Assembly: GCA_028821575.1 (NCBI GenBank)
Contig: JAPPFW010000062.1
Coordinates: forward strand, 1-49,455
Length of the DNA stretch: 49,455 bases
Source: a bacterium
Lineage (GTDB): Bacteria > Actinomycetota > Acidimicrobiia > Spongiisociales > Spongiisociaceae
Direction of reading: 5' to 3'
Made by a program: the position numbers and the translations under genes. Under the pieces are notes generated by a model. The model had not been told where the DNA came from. It ran no database searches and worked only from the letters and a program-made list of their open reading frames with translations. Positions 24,659 to 33,139 of this stretch are shown here, one piece after another. Each line of letters begins with the position of its first letter. The stretch's first letter is position 1.

Positions 24659-26038
24659 GTGACATCCGCAAGGAAGAACTGGATTTCCTCCGACCGGTTT
24701 ATACCGAGGAGGTTCGTCCGCCCGGCCCTGGAACTGACCCATCGGTCCGCCGCCTCGGGGATCGTTCTGGTGATAGCCGCGGTGATCGCCATGCTCTGGG
24801 CCAACCTGCCTGTTTTCGGCGACTCCTACCAGACCTTCTGGCACGACCTCCACCTGGATCTGTCTCTCGGCCCGGTCCACCTCTACGAGGACTTGAAACA
24901 CCTGGTCAACGACGGGTTGATGACGATCTTCTTCCTGGTGGTAGGACTCGAGATCAAGAGGGAACTGGTGCTGGGGGAGCTACGGGACCCGCGCAAGGCC
25001 GCGCTCCCGGTGTTCGCCGCTCTGGGCGGAATGGTCGTCCCGGCCCTCATCTACGTGGCGTTGAATGCCGGTGATGCGGCCGCCCTCCGCGGGTGGGGGG
25101 TGCCGATGGCGACGGACATTGCCTTCTCGCTCGGTGTACTGGCGCTGGTCGGTTCCCGGGCACCGGTAGGTGTTCGCCTCTTCCTGCTAGCGGTGGCCAT
25201 AGCCGACGACATCGGCGCCATCGCCGTCATCGCCATCTTCTACACCGCCGATCTCGACTTCGGCTACCTGGGGTTGGGGATCGGCACGCTAGTGCTGATC
25301 GCCATCGGCGCGCGGGTCAACATCCGTTCCTACATGTTCTACGTACCCATGGGGCTGATCGCCTGGTTCGGCTTCCTCGAATCGGGCGTCCATGCCACTA
25401 TCGCCGGTGTCATACTCGGCTTCATCACCCCGTCCCGACCCCTCTACGACTCCCGGGAGTTCGATAGGGCCGCTCGCCGCATCGTCGAGATCTTCCCGGC
25501 CGACTCGCCCGAGCCGTACTTCCGTGAGAAAGTCGAGTACGAGGCCCGGATGCTGTCGGACGTAGCCAGGGAGTCCATAGCCCCGCTTTCCCGCGTGGAG
25601 CACCTGCTGCACGGTTGGAGCGCCTTCGTCATCGTTCCCATCTTCGCCCTGGCCAATGCAGGCGTGTCATTTGCCGGGATAGACTTGGCCGATGCCATCA
25701 CGTCCGAGGTCGCGCTGGGTGTGGCGGTCGGCTTGGTGGTGGGCAAGACGGTGGGTGTCACCGGATTCGGTTGGCTGGTGGTCAAACTCGGGTTGGGTCG
25801 ACTGCCCTCCGGCGTCGGATGGCGGCATATGACCGGTACTGCCATGCTGGCGGGCATCGGGTTTACCGTGGCGCTTTTCATCGCGGAGTTGGCTTACACG
25901 GATTACCTCACCATCGACCTGGCCAAGATCGGAATCTTCCTGGGCTCTATAATCGCCGGCGTACTCGGTTACCTGGTGCTGCGTACGGCGCCCGAGACCG
26001 GGAAGCCATCGGGGATGGAGGGCGGTTCAGCCCACTGA
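24659..26038 (+). CDS. nhaA: Na+/H+ antiporter NhaA
   Basis: A 459-aa antiporter of family length (slightly long) with about 12 spans. Diagnostic segments are NDGLMTIFFLVVGLEIKRE, MATDIAFSLGVLALVGSR (the TDIAFSLG half-helix crossing) and AIADDIGAIAVIAIFY containing the paired Asp residues that bind Na+ and H+. A C-terminal GIGFTVALFIAELAY is also typical. It exports Na+ in exchange for protons at the inner membrane, suggesting a saline or alkaline habitat. The GTG start at 24659 is directly followed by an Arg-rich N-terminal tail. Two bp separate its stop from the next gene. Confidence 0.95.
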   Translation: MTSARKNWISSDRFIPRRFVRPALELTHRSAASGIVLVIAAVIAMLWANLPVFGDSYQTFWHDLHLDLSLGPVHLYEDLKHLVNDGLMTIFFLVVGLEIKRELVLGELRDPRKAALPVFAALGGMVVPALIYVALNAGDAAALRGWGVPMATDIAFSLGVLALVGSRAPVGVRLFLLAVAIADDIGAIAVIAIFYTADLDFGYLGLGIGTLVLIAIGARVNIRSYMFYVPMGLIAWFGFLESGVHATIAGVILGFITPSRPLYDSREFDRAARRIVEIFPADSPEPYFREKVEYEARMLSDVARESIAPLSRVEHLLHGWSAFVIVPIFALANAGVSFAGIDLADAITSEVALGVAVGLVVGKTVGVTGFGWLVVKLGLGRLPSGVGWRHMTGTAMLAGIGFTVALFIAELAYTDYLTIDLAKIGIFLGSIIAGVLGYLVLRTAPETGKPSGMEGGSAH

Positions 26039-26040
26039 CG

Positions 26041-27465
26041 ATGGCCTCCTATGATGCCGTGGTTGTCGGGTCGGGACCCAATGGCCTGGCGGCGGCGGTG
26101 GTATTCGCAGAGCACGGGTACAGAGTGGCCGTGCTCGAGGCACGCAGCACCGTCGGTGGGGGAACCCGCACCGACGAGGTCACACTTCCGGGATTCCGCC
26201 ACGATGTCTGCTCGGCATTCCACCCGTTGGGCATAGCTTCCCCGCTGTTCTCCCGACTCCCGCTCGGGAAACTCGGTGTCCGCTGGATCCTCCCGGAGAT
26301 CCAGGTCGCCCACCCGTTCGACGATGGCCGGGCTGCCGCCCTATGGAGATCGCTGGGCACCTCCTGCGACCATCTCGGAGTAGACGGCGACCGATGGCGG
26401 CGATCCGTACGAAGAGTCACGCAGTACTGGGACGCCGTGGGTTCCACCGTGATGAAACCTCTCACCGCAAGACCCTTCGCTCCGGTGTCGCTTGCCTCCT
26501 GGGCACTCCCGGCTACCCGGGTCGCCCGGCGGTTCTCCGCCGGGTCCACGCGAGCGTTGTTCGCAGGGCTAGCCGCCCACGGCATGCGCCGCCTGGACGC
26601 CCCGGCGACAGCCGCAGCCGGTCTGCTACTCGGTGGCCTGGCCCACGTCGGCGGCTGGCCATTGGTGGAGGGGGGCTCCGCCTCCATATCGACCGCGCTG
26701 GCTGCCCACCTGGCGTCATTGGGTGGTGACGTGCGTCTGGACCATCGGGTCCGCCGACCCGGAGACCTACCTCCGAGCCGGGTGGTGCTGTTCGATACCC
26801 ATCCCGCTGCCCTGCTTGATGTCTACGGTGAGGCCGCCGTTCCAGCATCTACCCGACGCCGGATCACCGGCTACCGGCGCGGCGCGGCGGCCTACAAGAT
26901 CGACTACGCGCTGGCCGCTCCTGTGCCCTGGACGGCCCCAGAATGTGCCCGGGCGGGGGTGGTCCACCTGGGAGGGACGTACGAGGAAGTAGTGGAGGCC
27001 ACCCGCACGGTGGAGGCGGGCGGGGTACCCGAACGCCCCTTCGTGCTCGTCGGGCAGCAGAGTCTGTTCGACAGGAGCAGAGCCCCGGGCGGCAGGCACA
27101 CTCTGTGGGCCTATACGCATGTGCCGGGCGGATTCGAGGGATCGGTACGGGAACGGGTGGAGGCCCAGATCGAACGGTTCGCGCCCCGGTTCCGGGAGAT
27201 AGTGCTGGCCTGCCGGGTCACAACCCCCCGGGACCTCGAGGCATACAACCCCAACTACGTGGCGGGGGACATAGCGACCGGCCTCCACTCCGTGCGGCGG
27301 ATGCTGGGACGGCCCGGTCCATTCCTCAATCCGTACCGGACGGGCATTCCCGGCGTGTACTTGTGCTCGGCGGCCACGCCTCCCGGTCCCGGCGTTCACG
27401 GAATGTGCGGCGCGAACGCAGCCCAAGCCGCCATCCGCGAGTACCCGCGTGACCGGGAGACATGA
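26041..27465 (+). CDS. FAD/NAD(P)-dependent oxidoreductase, CrtI/PYROXD2-like
   Basis: A 474-aa flavoprotein. The N-terminal dinucleotide-binding motif is VVVGSGPNGLAAAVVFAEHG with the acidic residue in VLEARSTVGGG. The C-terminal FAD segment is GVYLCSAATPPGPGVHGMCG. The domain plan and length match the phytoene desaturase-like/PYROXD2 family, whose bacterial members are mostly uncharacterised. No carotenoid genes are nearby, so desaturase activity is not claimed. The ATG lies 2 bp after the nhaA stop, implying co-transcription; a much longer upstream frame starting at 25615 only shadows nhaA. Confidence 0.87.
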   Translation: MASYDAVVVGSGPNGLAAAVVFAEHGYRVAVLEARSTVGGGTRTDEVTLPGFRHDVCSAFHPLGIASPLFSRLPLGKLGVRWILPEIQVAHPFDDGRAAALWRSLGTSCDHLGVDGDRWRRSVRRVTQYWDAVGSTVMKPLTARPFAPVSLASWALPATRVARRFSAGSTRALFAGLAAHGMRRLDAPATAAAGLLLGGLAHVGGWPLVEGGSASISTALAAHLASLGGDVRLDHRVRRPGDLPPSRVVLFDTHPAALLDVYGEAAVPASTRRRITGYRRGAAAYKIDYALAAPVPWTAPECARAGVVHLGGTYEEVVEATRTVEAGGVPERPFVLVGQQSLFDRSRAPGGRHTLWAYTHVPGGFEGSVRERVEAQIERFAPRFREIVLACRVTTPRDLEAYNPNYVAGDIATGLHSVRRMLGRPGPFLNPYRTGIPGVYLCSAATPPGPGVHGMCGANAAQAAIREYPRDRET

Positions 27466-27552
27466 ACGGCTTGCAGCGCCCCCACTCGGTACAAGAGTGA
27501 CGCGCCAACCCGGGCTGCCAATCACCGAACGGCTCCGTTGCCCAAGAACGCG

Positions 27553-27575
27553 AAAAAAGCGGCGCCAGACCGCTT
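27553..27575 (-). terminator. Rho-independent terminator, minus strand
   Basis: Stem aagcgg (27557-27562) / ccgctt (27570-27575) with a 7-nt loop, followed on the minus strand by six consecutive T (the A-run at 27553-27558). It lies about 230 bp downstream of the flavin monooxygenase-like gene and could end that transcript. The rest of 27466-27806 has no gene; it also holds the 43-bp tandem duplication. Confidence 0.6.
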
Positions 27576-27627
27576 CCCAGGGCCCTCCCCCACCGCCACC
27601 TCCGAGGGTTAGGGCGCGTCCCTCCGC

Positions 27628-27713
27628 TCCCTGAGAGGATCGCTCCGGACGTGATTATCCCTGCCACGGTTCCCTGAGAGGATCGCTCCGGACGTGATTA
27701 TCCCTGCCACGGT
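27628..27713. repeat. Perfect 43-bp tandem duplication
   Basis: Two directly adjacent identical 43-bp units, 27628-27670 and 27671-27713, each beginning tccctgagaggatcgctccg and ending tgccacggt. They lie in the intergenic stretch between convergent genes. No ORF, no inverted repeat at the ends, and only two copies, so a recent slippage or unequal-crossover duplication is the simplest reading. Confidence 0.95.
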
Positions 27714-27806
27714 CCGCGTGACGTCGGAAACGGACCGGTGGTGATTACGGCCATACCAGTGTGCAGGAGGATCCTGGGAGGGTCAACCCCCTCGCGTGAG
27801 CGCTCG

Positions 27807-29060
27807 CTAGGCGGTCCGAACCGGGATACGCGACGACAGGTGGGCGGCCAGATGGTCGACTAGGTCGCGGGCATCGTCCGCGGCGCCGTGGATGAAGCTC
27901 GACTTGCGCCTCCGCAGGAAGTTCAGCCCGATCCGGTACATCCCCGGGGACTCTGTCACGATCCCTCCGTCGTGGCGGAGGCGACCCTTGTAGTCGAGCA
28001 CGGGAACGTGCAGCCACGAGTAGTCCGGCCGGTAGCCGGTGGCCCAGACCACCGTCTTGATCTCCCCGCTCGACAGGTCGAGACCTAGGGGCGGTGCCTT
28101 CTCGACCCGGGTCCGCTCGTAGCGGTGGGGAGGATCGAACTCGCCGTCCAAGCCGTTCTCGGTGATCCACTCGTCGATCGTGAGAAGCAGCCGACCCATC
28201 TTCAGGTCGGAGCGGTTGCACTTGTTGTGGAGCGACCCGGACAACTGCGCCATCCCGTCCCTGATCCCGGCCAGGCGGCCCACCATGCGCACGCCCTGCT
28301 CGGTCAGGGCGTTGAGGTCGAGCATCAACCGCTGCGGCGTTCCGACCAACTGCGGGGAGGGAACCGTCCGCGCCCTCAGGACGTCGTCGACCTCGTCGTA
28401 GCGCTCGTCGGCGAGGCCGGTGGCCTCGAACCAGTACCGGATGTCCTTCCCGCGGTAGACCCGGGGCATCCGTACATGCTCGCCCACCGAGACCGTCACC
28501 GGTCGTCCCGAACGGTGGATCTCGTCGGCGAGTTGCACGCCGGTGGCTGACACGCCCACCACCAGTACGCCACCCTCCCGGAGGTCCGACGGGCGCCGGT
28601 AGTCGATGGGTGTCACCGAGTCGACCGAGGTCGGAAGGGCCGCGGCGATGGGCGGCACCTTGGGAAGGTTGAACCCACCGGTGGCCAGCACCACCGAGCG
28701 GCACGACCAGACCCCACGGTCGGTCACCACCTCGTACTCATCGCCGTCTCTCCGCACGGATGTGACGTTGGTGAGCGTGTGGAGGGGCGGGTCCACCAGC
28801 CGGGCGTACCGGTCGATGAAGGCGACGATCTCGGGCATGGTCATGAACCCGTCCGGATCGTCGCCGTCGTAGGCGAAGCCGGGCAGCCTGGTCTGCCAGT
28901 TCGGGGTCAGGAGGCGCAGGGAGTCCCAGCGCTCCGTCCGCCACGTGTTGGCTACCTCCCCGCGCTCGAGGACCACATGGTCGATCGAGCGCCGGGAGAG
29001 AAGGTAGCTGACCGCTAGGCCGGTGTGCCCGGCCCCGATTACAACAGTGGTAGTACGCAC
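27807..29060 (-). CDS. Flavin monooxygenase-like NAD(P)/FAD oxidoreductase (CzcO-like)
   Basis: A 417-aa protein with an N-terminal FAD Rossmann motif (VVIGAGHTGLAVSYLL), an ERWDSLRLLTPNWQTRLPG segment typical of the CzcO/FMO-like group, ATGGFNLPKVP, a second NAD(P)-binding glycine motif VVGVSATGVQLA and the C-terminal ATGYRPDYSWL. It likely uses NADPH and O2 to oxygenate a soft nucleophile or ketone; no substrate can be assigned. GTG at 29060 has GAGG upstream and follows the OsmC-like gene by 10 bp, so the two form an operon with a possible oxidative-stress role. Confidence 0.88.
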   Translation of the reverse strand: MRTTTVVIGAGHTGLAVSYLLSRRSIDHVVLERGEVANTWRTERWDSLRLLTPNWQTRLPGFAYDGDDPDGFMTMPEIVAFIDRYARLVDPPLHTLTNVTSVRRDGDEYEVVTDRGVWSCRSVVLATGGFNLPKVPPIAAALPTSVDSVTPIDYRRPSDLREGGVLVVGVSATGVQLADEIHRSGRPVTVSVGEHVRMPRVYRGKDIRYWFEATGLADERYDEVDDVLRARTVPSPQLVGTPQRLMLDLNALTEQGVRMVGRLAGIRDGMAQLSGSLHNKCNRSDLKMGRLLLTIDEWITENGLDGEFDPPHRYERTRVEKAPPLGLDLSSGEIKTVVWATGYRPDYSWLHVPVLDYKGRLRHDGGIVTESPGMYRIGLNFLRRRKSSFIHGAADDARDLVDHLAAHLSSRIPVRTA

Positions 29061-29070
29061 CCGGTTCCTC

Positions 29071-29628
29071 TTACGAGTTGATCCCGACGGTCACGTTGGT
29101 TGGATTGGTCAGGATGTCGAACACGGCCGAGATCTTCTGGGACTGGGCCACCAGAGCTTCGACGTCCGCCTCGCTGGTGTCGTCGGCATCGATCTCGTAG
29201 TTGACACGCACGTCGCTGAACCCGTTCCTTACATCGGGGTCCGACCCGAGGATGCCCCCGATGTTCATGTCGGCTTCCAGCGTCGCCTTGACCGAGCGCA
29301 GCTTGATCTCGCGGTTCTCCGCCACCGCTGCCACGCCGGCGGTCAGGCAACTCGCCAGACCGGCGAGCACGATCTCGACCGGGGTGGCGGCGTTGTCCTC
29401 CGCGTTGAACTCCAGAGGATGGTCGGCTTCGAACTCGTAGGTCCCCTTGTGGTTGCGCTCCTCACCGAGGCCGAAGTAGCCGCCGATGGTGGTCTTGCTA
29501 TGTGTTCCGTGGGTCCACTGATTGGAGGCCCGCCACGTATAGTCGCCGGCCGCCGGCGTGTCGCCGACCACTCCCCGAGCGAACAGCAAGTGGTCCGTGT
29601 CCACTCCGTTGATCTCACCCTTGCTCAT
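29071..29628 (-). CDS. OsmC-family protein, second cysteine replaced
   Basis: A 185-aa OsmC/Ohr-like protein. The family segment TPVEIVLAGLASCLTAGVAAVAENR carries the first conserved Cys. At the usual second Cys site (ALVAQSQKISAVFDI) there is Ser, so classical Cys-dependent peroxidase chemistry is doubtful. The N-terminal 40 residues (GVDTDHLLFARGVVGDTPAAG) are an extension seen in some OsmC-like proteins. ATG at 29628 has GGAG upstream. It is first gene of a pair with the flavin monooxygenase-like gene. Confidence 0.85.
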   Translation of the reverse strand: MSKGEINGVDTDHLLFARGVVGDTPAAGDYTWRASNQWTHGTHSKTTIGGYFGLGEERNHKGTYEFEADHPLEFNAEDNAATPVEIVLAGLASCLTAGVAAVAENREIKLRSVKATLEADMNIGGILGSDPDVRNGFSDVRVNYEIDADDTSEADVEALVAQSQKISAVFDILTNPTNVTVGINS

Positions 29629-30205
29629 GGTTTTCTCCTTTTGATTCTGTTGGTTGTTCGAGTCTTGGTGACTGTGATCTGATCTTCATCCGGAGATGGA
29701 CCTCCGGTCGCGGGGTCCCCGTTCAGTCCTATCGAGAGGGTTCCCGGTTGATCCGATCAAACGCCGCGGCCTGCCGGCCTCCAGTCGCTCCCGGGTGGTG
29801 GCGTTGTCTACGGGCGGTGAGAGGTCCCGCCCGGGTGGGCCACCCGGGAGCCGGGACAACACATGTCCTCGCGCTGCGGGGCGGTGGGTATGTTCGGGGC
29901 GTCCATGTGACGATTCTCCTCTCGCCGGCTACGCGCTCCTCGAGCGCCGCGAGCGGAAATCCGCCTCGGCAGACTCATCGATCAGGCATTGGCACCGCTC
30001 GTGACGGTTGCCGCGGCTTCGCAGGGCCTGTCCCTCCACCGCTCTGGATGAGCGCGTCGTGTTCACGGGAAGTAGAGCACAAAACAGGCCGAACGTCAAG
30101 GTAATGCCCACCAAGCCGCGAGGTCGGGTCGGAGGCGGGAGGTGGTCGCTCGCGCTGCCCGGATGGCGAACACCTCAGATCGTGCTCGCCTCCGGCACTC
30201 GCTGC
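29629..30205. other. Intergenic region with long hairpin
   Basis: 577 bp between the exonuclease stop and the OsmC start, both on the minus strand. No protein-like ORF is convincing (several overlapping Arg-rich frames only). At 29824-29857 there is a strong two-tier hairpin: gtcccg / cgggac outside and the 19-nt palindrome cccgggtgg-g-ccacccggg (29830-29848) inside. It has no U-tract; it could terminate exonuclease transcription, lie in the OsmC leader, or be a protein-binding site. Confidence 0.55.
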
Positions 30206-31096
30206 TCAGGTGCGGCGGCCGGCACTGTCGGCAGCCCAGCGGTGTGGACGGCGCCGGATCCTGCCGAACCCGAGCCGCTCGCAGAGATCCATGTAGCGCT
30301 CCCGGTCGACGCCACCCCATTCGAGCTCCTCCAGCGACTCGGCGAGCGGGACGTCGCGGCGCAGGGTGGTGAGGGTCCGGTAGAGGAGGGCCTCCGGCCG
30401 GGATGCCTCTAGGTTGGCCGAAAGCCGGGCTGCTCCCCTCACCTTCACATCCCACGACGCGGCCGAGTCCGGGATGCGCTCGATGCGCACGTACCGGGCC
30501 AGGAGTGTGGATGTCGACTTGGGTCCCCAAGCGCGGATACCCGGTACGCCGTCCGCCGAGTCGCCCACCAGAGCCAGGTAGTCGGGAATCGAGGTTGGGA
30601 GAACCCCGAACTTCTCCACGACTCCCGACTCGTCGAACTGCTTGCGCGCTCGACGGTTGTAGGTCACTACCCGATCGTCGATCACGCATTGCATGAGGTC
30701 CTTGTCGGGGCTCAGGATCACCACCCTGTCCACATCATCGGCCCAGCGAAGGGCCGCGGTGGCGATCGCGTCGTCGGCCTCGAACTCGCGCATGGCCCAC
30801 ACCGTCACCCCTATGATCTCGAGCGCCTCCTCGGCCAGCGGGAACTGCTGCAGCAGATCCGGCTCGACCCCTTCTCCCGTCTTGTACCCCTCGAACAGGT
30901 CGTTGCGGAACGACTCGATGACGGCATCGGTCGCTGCCGCCAGATGCGAGACGCCGTCCTGTCTCAGCAGGCGGAGAGTGGTGTCGATGATCCCGTAGAC
31001 CGCTCCTACCTCCCGTCCGTCGGGTGCTCGCCTCTTCGGGAATCCAAAGTAGGCTCGGAACAGTTCGTAAGTAGCATCGAGCAGGTGGAGGTTCAC
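30206..31096 (-). CDS. 5'-3' exonuclease (flap/PolA N-domain family)
   Basis: A 296-aa stand-alone 5'-nuclease like the N-domain of PolA. Metal-binding acidic residues appear in HLLDATYELFR, REFEADDAIATAA and VVILSPDKDLMQ. The helix-hairpin-helix region is PDYLALVGDSADGVPGIRAWGPKSTSTLL. Its role would be removal of RNA primers or flaps. GTG at 31096 fits the family N-terminus, yet there is no purine-rich ribosome site before it, and the divergent neighbour starts at the very next base (31097). The mRNA is therefore probably leaderless or begins inside the neighbouring gene. Confidence 0.88.
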   Translation of the reverse strand: MNLHLLDATYELFRAYFGFPKRRAPDGREVGAVYGIIDTTLRLLRQDGVSHLAAATDAVIESFRNDLFEGYKTGEGVEPDLLQQFPLAEEALEIIGVTVWAMREFEADDAIATAALRWADDVDRVVILSPDKDLMQCVIDDRVVTYNRRARKQFDESGVVEKFGVLPTSIPDYLALVGDSADGVPGIRAWGPKSTSTLLARYVRIERIPDSAASWDVKVRGAARLSANLEASRPEALLYRTLTTLRRDVPLAESLEELEWGGVDRERYMDLCERLGFGRIRRRPHRWAADSAGRRT

Positions 31097-31441
31097 ATGG
31101 ACGATGTTAGAGAGGATCGTGAACCTGACGCTCCGTGGGACCAGGTGGCCGCCGGCTTCGCGGAACTGGGTGACCTACTGCGGTCCGGATTCGCGGATCC
31201 CGGCAGCAGGGAGAGGACGAGGGAGGAGCTCCGCCGGGCTTGGAGCGAGTTCGCGGCGGCGGCCCAGGGCTTGGGACAGGCTCTGGCCGGAACCGTGACC
31301 GATCCTGAGATACGCGCCGGCGCCAGGAAGGCCTTCGGATCGCTTGCGGAAGCTATTGATGTGACCGTGCGGGATGTCGCCTCCAGCACCGCCGCGCGCG
31401 CCCGGCAACGTGGCGGTCCGGAGGAAGCGGAAGCTCGATGA
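31097..31441 (+). CDS. Small helical protein of unknown function
   Basis: A 114-aa, charged, alanine-rich protein that reads as several amphipathic helices (DQVAAGFAELGDLLRSGF, RTREELRRAWSEFAAAAQGLGQALA, AFGSLAEAIDVTVRDVA). No family recognised. ATG at 31097 has a strong GGAGG site 5 nt upstream that lies within the first codons of the divergent exonuclease gene. The stop overlaps the next start (ATGA), and two further genes follow with the same overlap, so this is gene 1 of a three-gene operon ending in a sulfurtransferase. Confidence 0.7.
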   Translation: MDDVREDREPDAPWDQVAAGFAELGDLLRSGFADPGSRERTREELRRAWSEFAAAAQGLGQALAGTVTDPEIRAGARKAFGSLAEAIDVTVRDVASSTAARARQRGGPEEAEAR

Positions 31442-31956
31442 CGCCGGAAGCGCCCGAGGTGATGACCATCTCCCGACGGGGTCCGGCGCCTGTCTGGAGG
31501 TTCCACTCACCGGCCGGAACCCTGGCCAGGGCAGTGCCGGCGCGGCGCCGTACCGCACGGGTGGACCTTCCCGACGGTAGCGTCTGGATGATCCTCCGTG
31601 ACGGGGCCGACGGGTTGAGGCTCCTGGAGGCAGACCGGGTGCTCCTGTCCGCCGAGAGACTTGATCCCTGGGGACGGCGCTGGGAGCTGTCCGGTAGCAG
31701 GTCCAGCTACGAGCTGACCAACCGATCCGGGTTCAAGGGAAGGTGGGCTCTCGGGCCTCCGGGAGCCGAGATAGCGGAGTTGCTGATGTGGACTACCAGG
31801 CGGATGCACCTCCACGCGCAGATGCAGGTCCCCATGGAGTCGGTGGTGCTGGCATGGTACGTGATCATCCGGATGGCCTTCTCCTTCTCGTCGGTCGGAC
31901 CGATGCTGGGCGCCCGCTACCGGCCGGGTGTGTTGCCCTCCGGTCCCGGCGGATGA
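31438..31956 (+). CDS. Unknown protein, predicted beta-rich with C-terminal hydrophobic segment
   Basis: A 172-aa protein. Residues about 15-110 alternate short hydrophobic strands and turns (LPDGSVWMILRDGADGLRLLEAD, DPWGRRWELSGSRSSYELTNRSG), resembling a tubby/LURP-like or scramblase-type beta barrel in rhythm only. Residues about 135-155 (ESVVLAWYVIIRMAFSFSS) are hydrophobic and may contact membrane. Coupled by ATGA overlaps to both neighbours. Function not assigned. Confidence 0.68.
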   Translation: MTPEAPEVMTISRRGPAPVWRFHSPAGTLARAVPARRRTARVDLPDGSVWMILRDGADGLRLLEADRVLLSAERLDPWGRRWELSGSRSSYELTNRSGFKGRWALGPPGAEIAELLMWTTRRMHLHAQMQVPMESVVLAWYVIIRMAFSFSSVGPMLGARYRPGVLPSGPGG

Positions 31957-32831
31957 CGACCCCGGTCGCCTCCTGCTGGTGGCTGGCCGAACGTCTAGAC
32001 GATCCCGATATCCGGGTGGTCGACACGCGCTGGTACCTGCTAGAGCCGGGCGAAGGGCGGCAACAGTACGAGAAGGGTCACATACCGGGCGCGGTGTTCC
32101 TCGACCTCGACACCGACCTCTCGGCCCCCACCGGGCCGGGACGCCACCCGCTCCCGGCAGCCGGGGACTTCGGTGCCCTGATGGGTCGCCACGGGATCGG
32201 CAACCACCACCACGTCGTGGTCTACGACCAGGGGCCCGGTTCGATCGCGGCCCGGCTGTGGTGGATGCTGCGGAGTGCGGGCCACGGTGAGGTGAGCGTC
32301 CTGGACGGCGGATACGGGCGGTGGACCGCCGAGGGTCACCCGACGACCGCCGACGGGCCGGAGTACCCGCAGGCACCGTTCAAGGTGAGCCGGGACTTCA
32401 CCCCGACCATCGATCGCCACTCCCTGCGCGACCGCCTGGGAACCGTCCAGGTGATCGACGCCCGACCGGCGGACCGCTACCGAGGCGAGAACGAGACGGT
32501 GGACCCTGCCGCCGGCCACATACCCACCTCCATCTCCGCGCCCACCGACGGCAACCTCGGCCGGGACGGGCTGTTCAAGTCACCCGACCTCCTGGCCAGG
32601 CGCTTCGCGGACCTTGGTGTCGATCCCGGCGTGCCTGTCGTGAGTTCCTGCGGCAGCGGGGTGACGGCATGCCACAACATCATTGCCCTGGTCCTGGCCG
32701 GCTGGCCGGAGGCGACCCTGTACCCGGGTTCCTGGTCCGACTGGTCCACCGCAGGTTTTCCGGTGGCGACCGGAGCGGAACCGGGCACGTCAACCGGAGC
32801 GCCGGCGGAGTCCAGCGCTCCGCCCCCGTAG
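31953..32831 (+). CDS. Thiosulfate/3-mercaptopyruvate sulfurtransferase (two rhodanese domains)
   Basis: A 292-aa tandem rhodanese. The N-terminal, inactive domain starts IRVVDTRWYLLEPGEGRQQY and contains GHIPGAVFLDLDTDLS. The C-terminal domain has VIDARPADRYRGE, and the active-site loop SSCGSGVTA with the sulfur-carrying Cys about 233. It transfers sulfane sulfur to cyanide or thiols in the cytoplasm. ATG overlaps the previous stop (ATGA). Its own stop codon TAG (32829-32831) is formed by the first bases of the palindromic element, so the C-terminal tail (SAPPP) ends exactly at the insertion. Confidence 0.92.
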   Translation: MTTPVASCWWLAERLDDPDIRVVDTRWYLLEPGEGRQQYEKGHIPGAVFLDLDTDLSAPTGPGRHPLPAAGDFGALMGRHGIGNHHHVVVYDQGPGSIAARLWWMLRSAGHGEVSVLDGGYGRWTAEGHPTTADGPEYPQAPFKVSRDFTPTIDRHSLRDRLGTVQVIDARPADRYRGENETVDPAAGHIPTSISAPTDGNLGRDGLFKSPDLLARRFADLGVDPGVPVVSSCGSGVTACHNIIALVLAGWPEATLYPGSWSDWSTAGFPVATGAEPGTSTGAPAESSAPPP

Positions 32832-32942
32832 GAGGGTGCTGAAAAAGCTCGGGCAAAGGGGTTCGCTGGCGACTGACAACCCTGATACCAGGAGGTCTTG
32901 CCGAGCAGCGAACCCCGTTAGATAGTTTTCCAGCACCCTCCT
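32830..32942. repeat. Palindromic MITE/REP-like element, copy 2
   Basis: Terminal inverted repeats aggagggtgctg (32830-32841) and cagcaccctcct (32931-32942) bound about 113 bp. Inner complementary blocks ggggttcgctg and cagcgaacccc make nearly the whole element one long imperfect hairpin. It aligns along its length with copy 1 at 75-193. It touches the stop codon of the sulfurtransferase gene. No target-site duplication is obvious. Confidence 0.82.
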
Positions 32943-33139
32943 GGGACCTCTCTACTCGACAATACCGTGGCGGCCCGTCCCACGTTCTGGCGACGTACGA
33001 CAGTTGCAGGAGTCTGGCCGGCTACGTGTCCGGCGTCATGGCCGCGCTGTGCTCTACCCGCGGAATCGGAACCGTGGATCTACAGATTCGCCCTCGTGAG
33101 GAGCGCGCCTGCCCGGCGAGAGTCGACTCATGTACCTCG

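Noticed and set aside
25615..27465. 616-aa version of the CrtI-like oxidoreductase
   Set aside because: The first 142 residues overlap nhaA in another frame; the FAD motif begins right after the ATG at 26041.
27628..27713. Attachment site duplication from an integrated element
   Set aside because: The two units are directly adjacent with nothing integrated between them, and no integrase or tRNA end is present.
31743..32831. Extended sulfurtransferase start at 31743
   Set aside because: It would overlap the preceding gene by over 200 bp; the ATGA overlap at 31953 and rhodanese homology begin at the shorter start.
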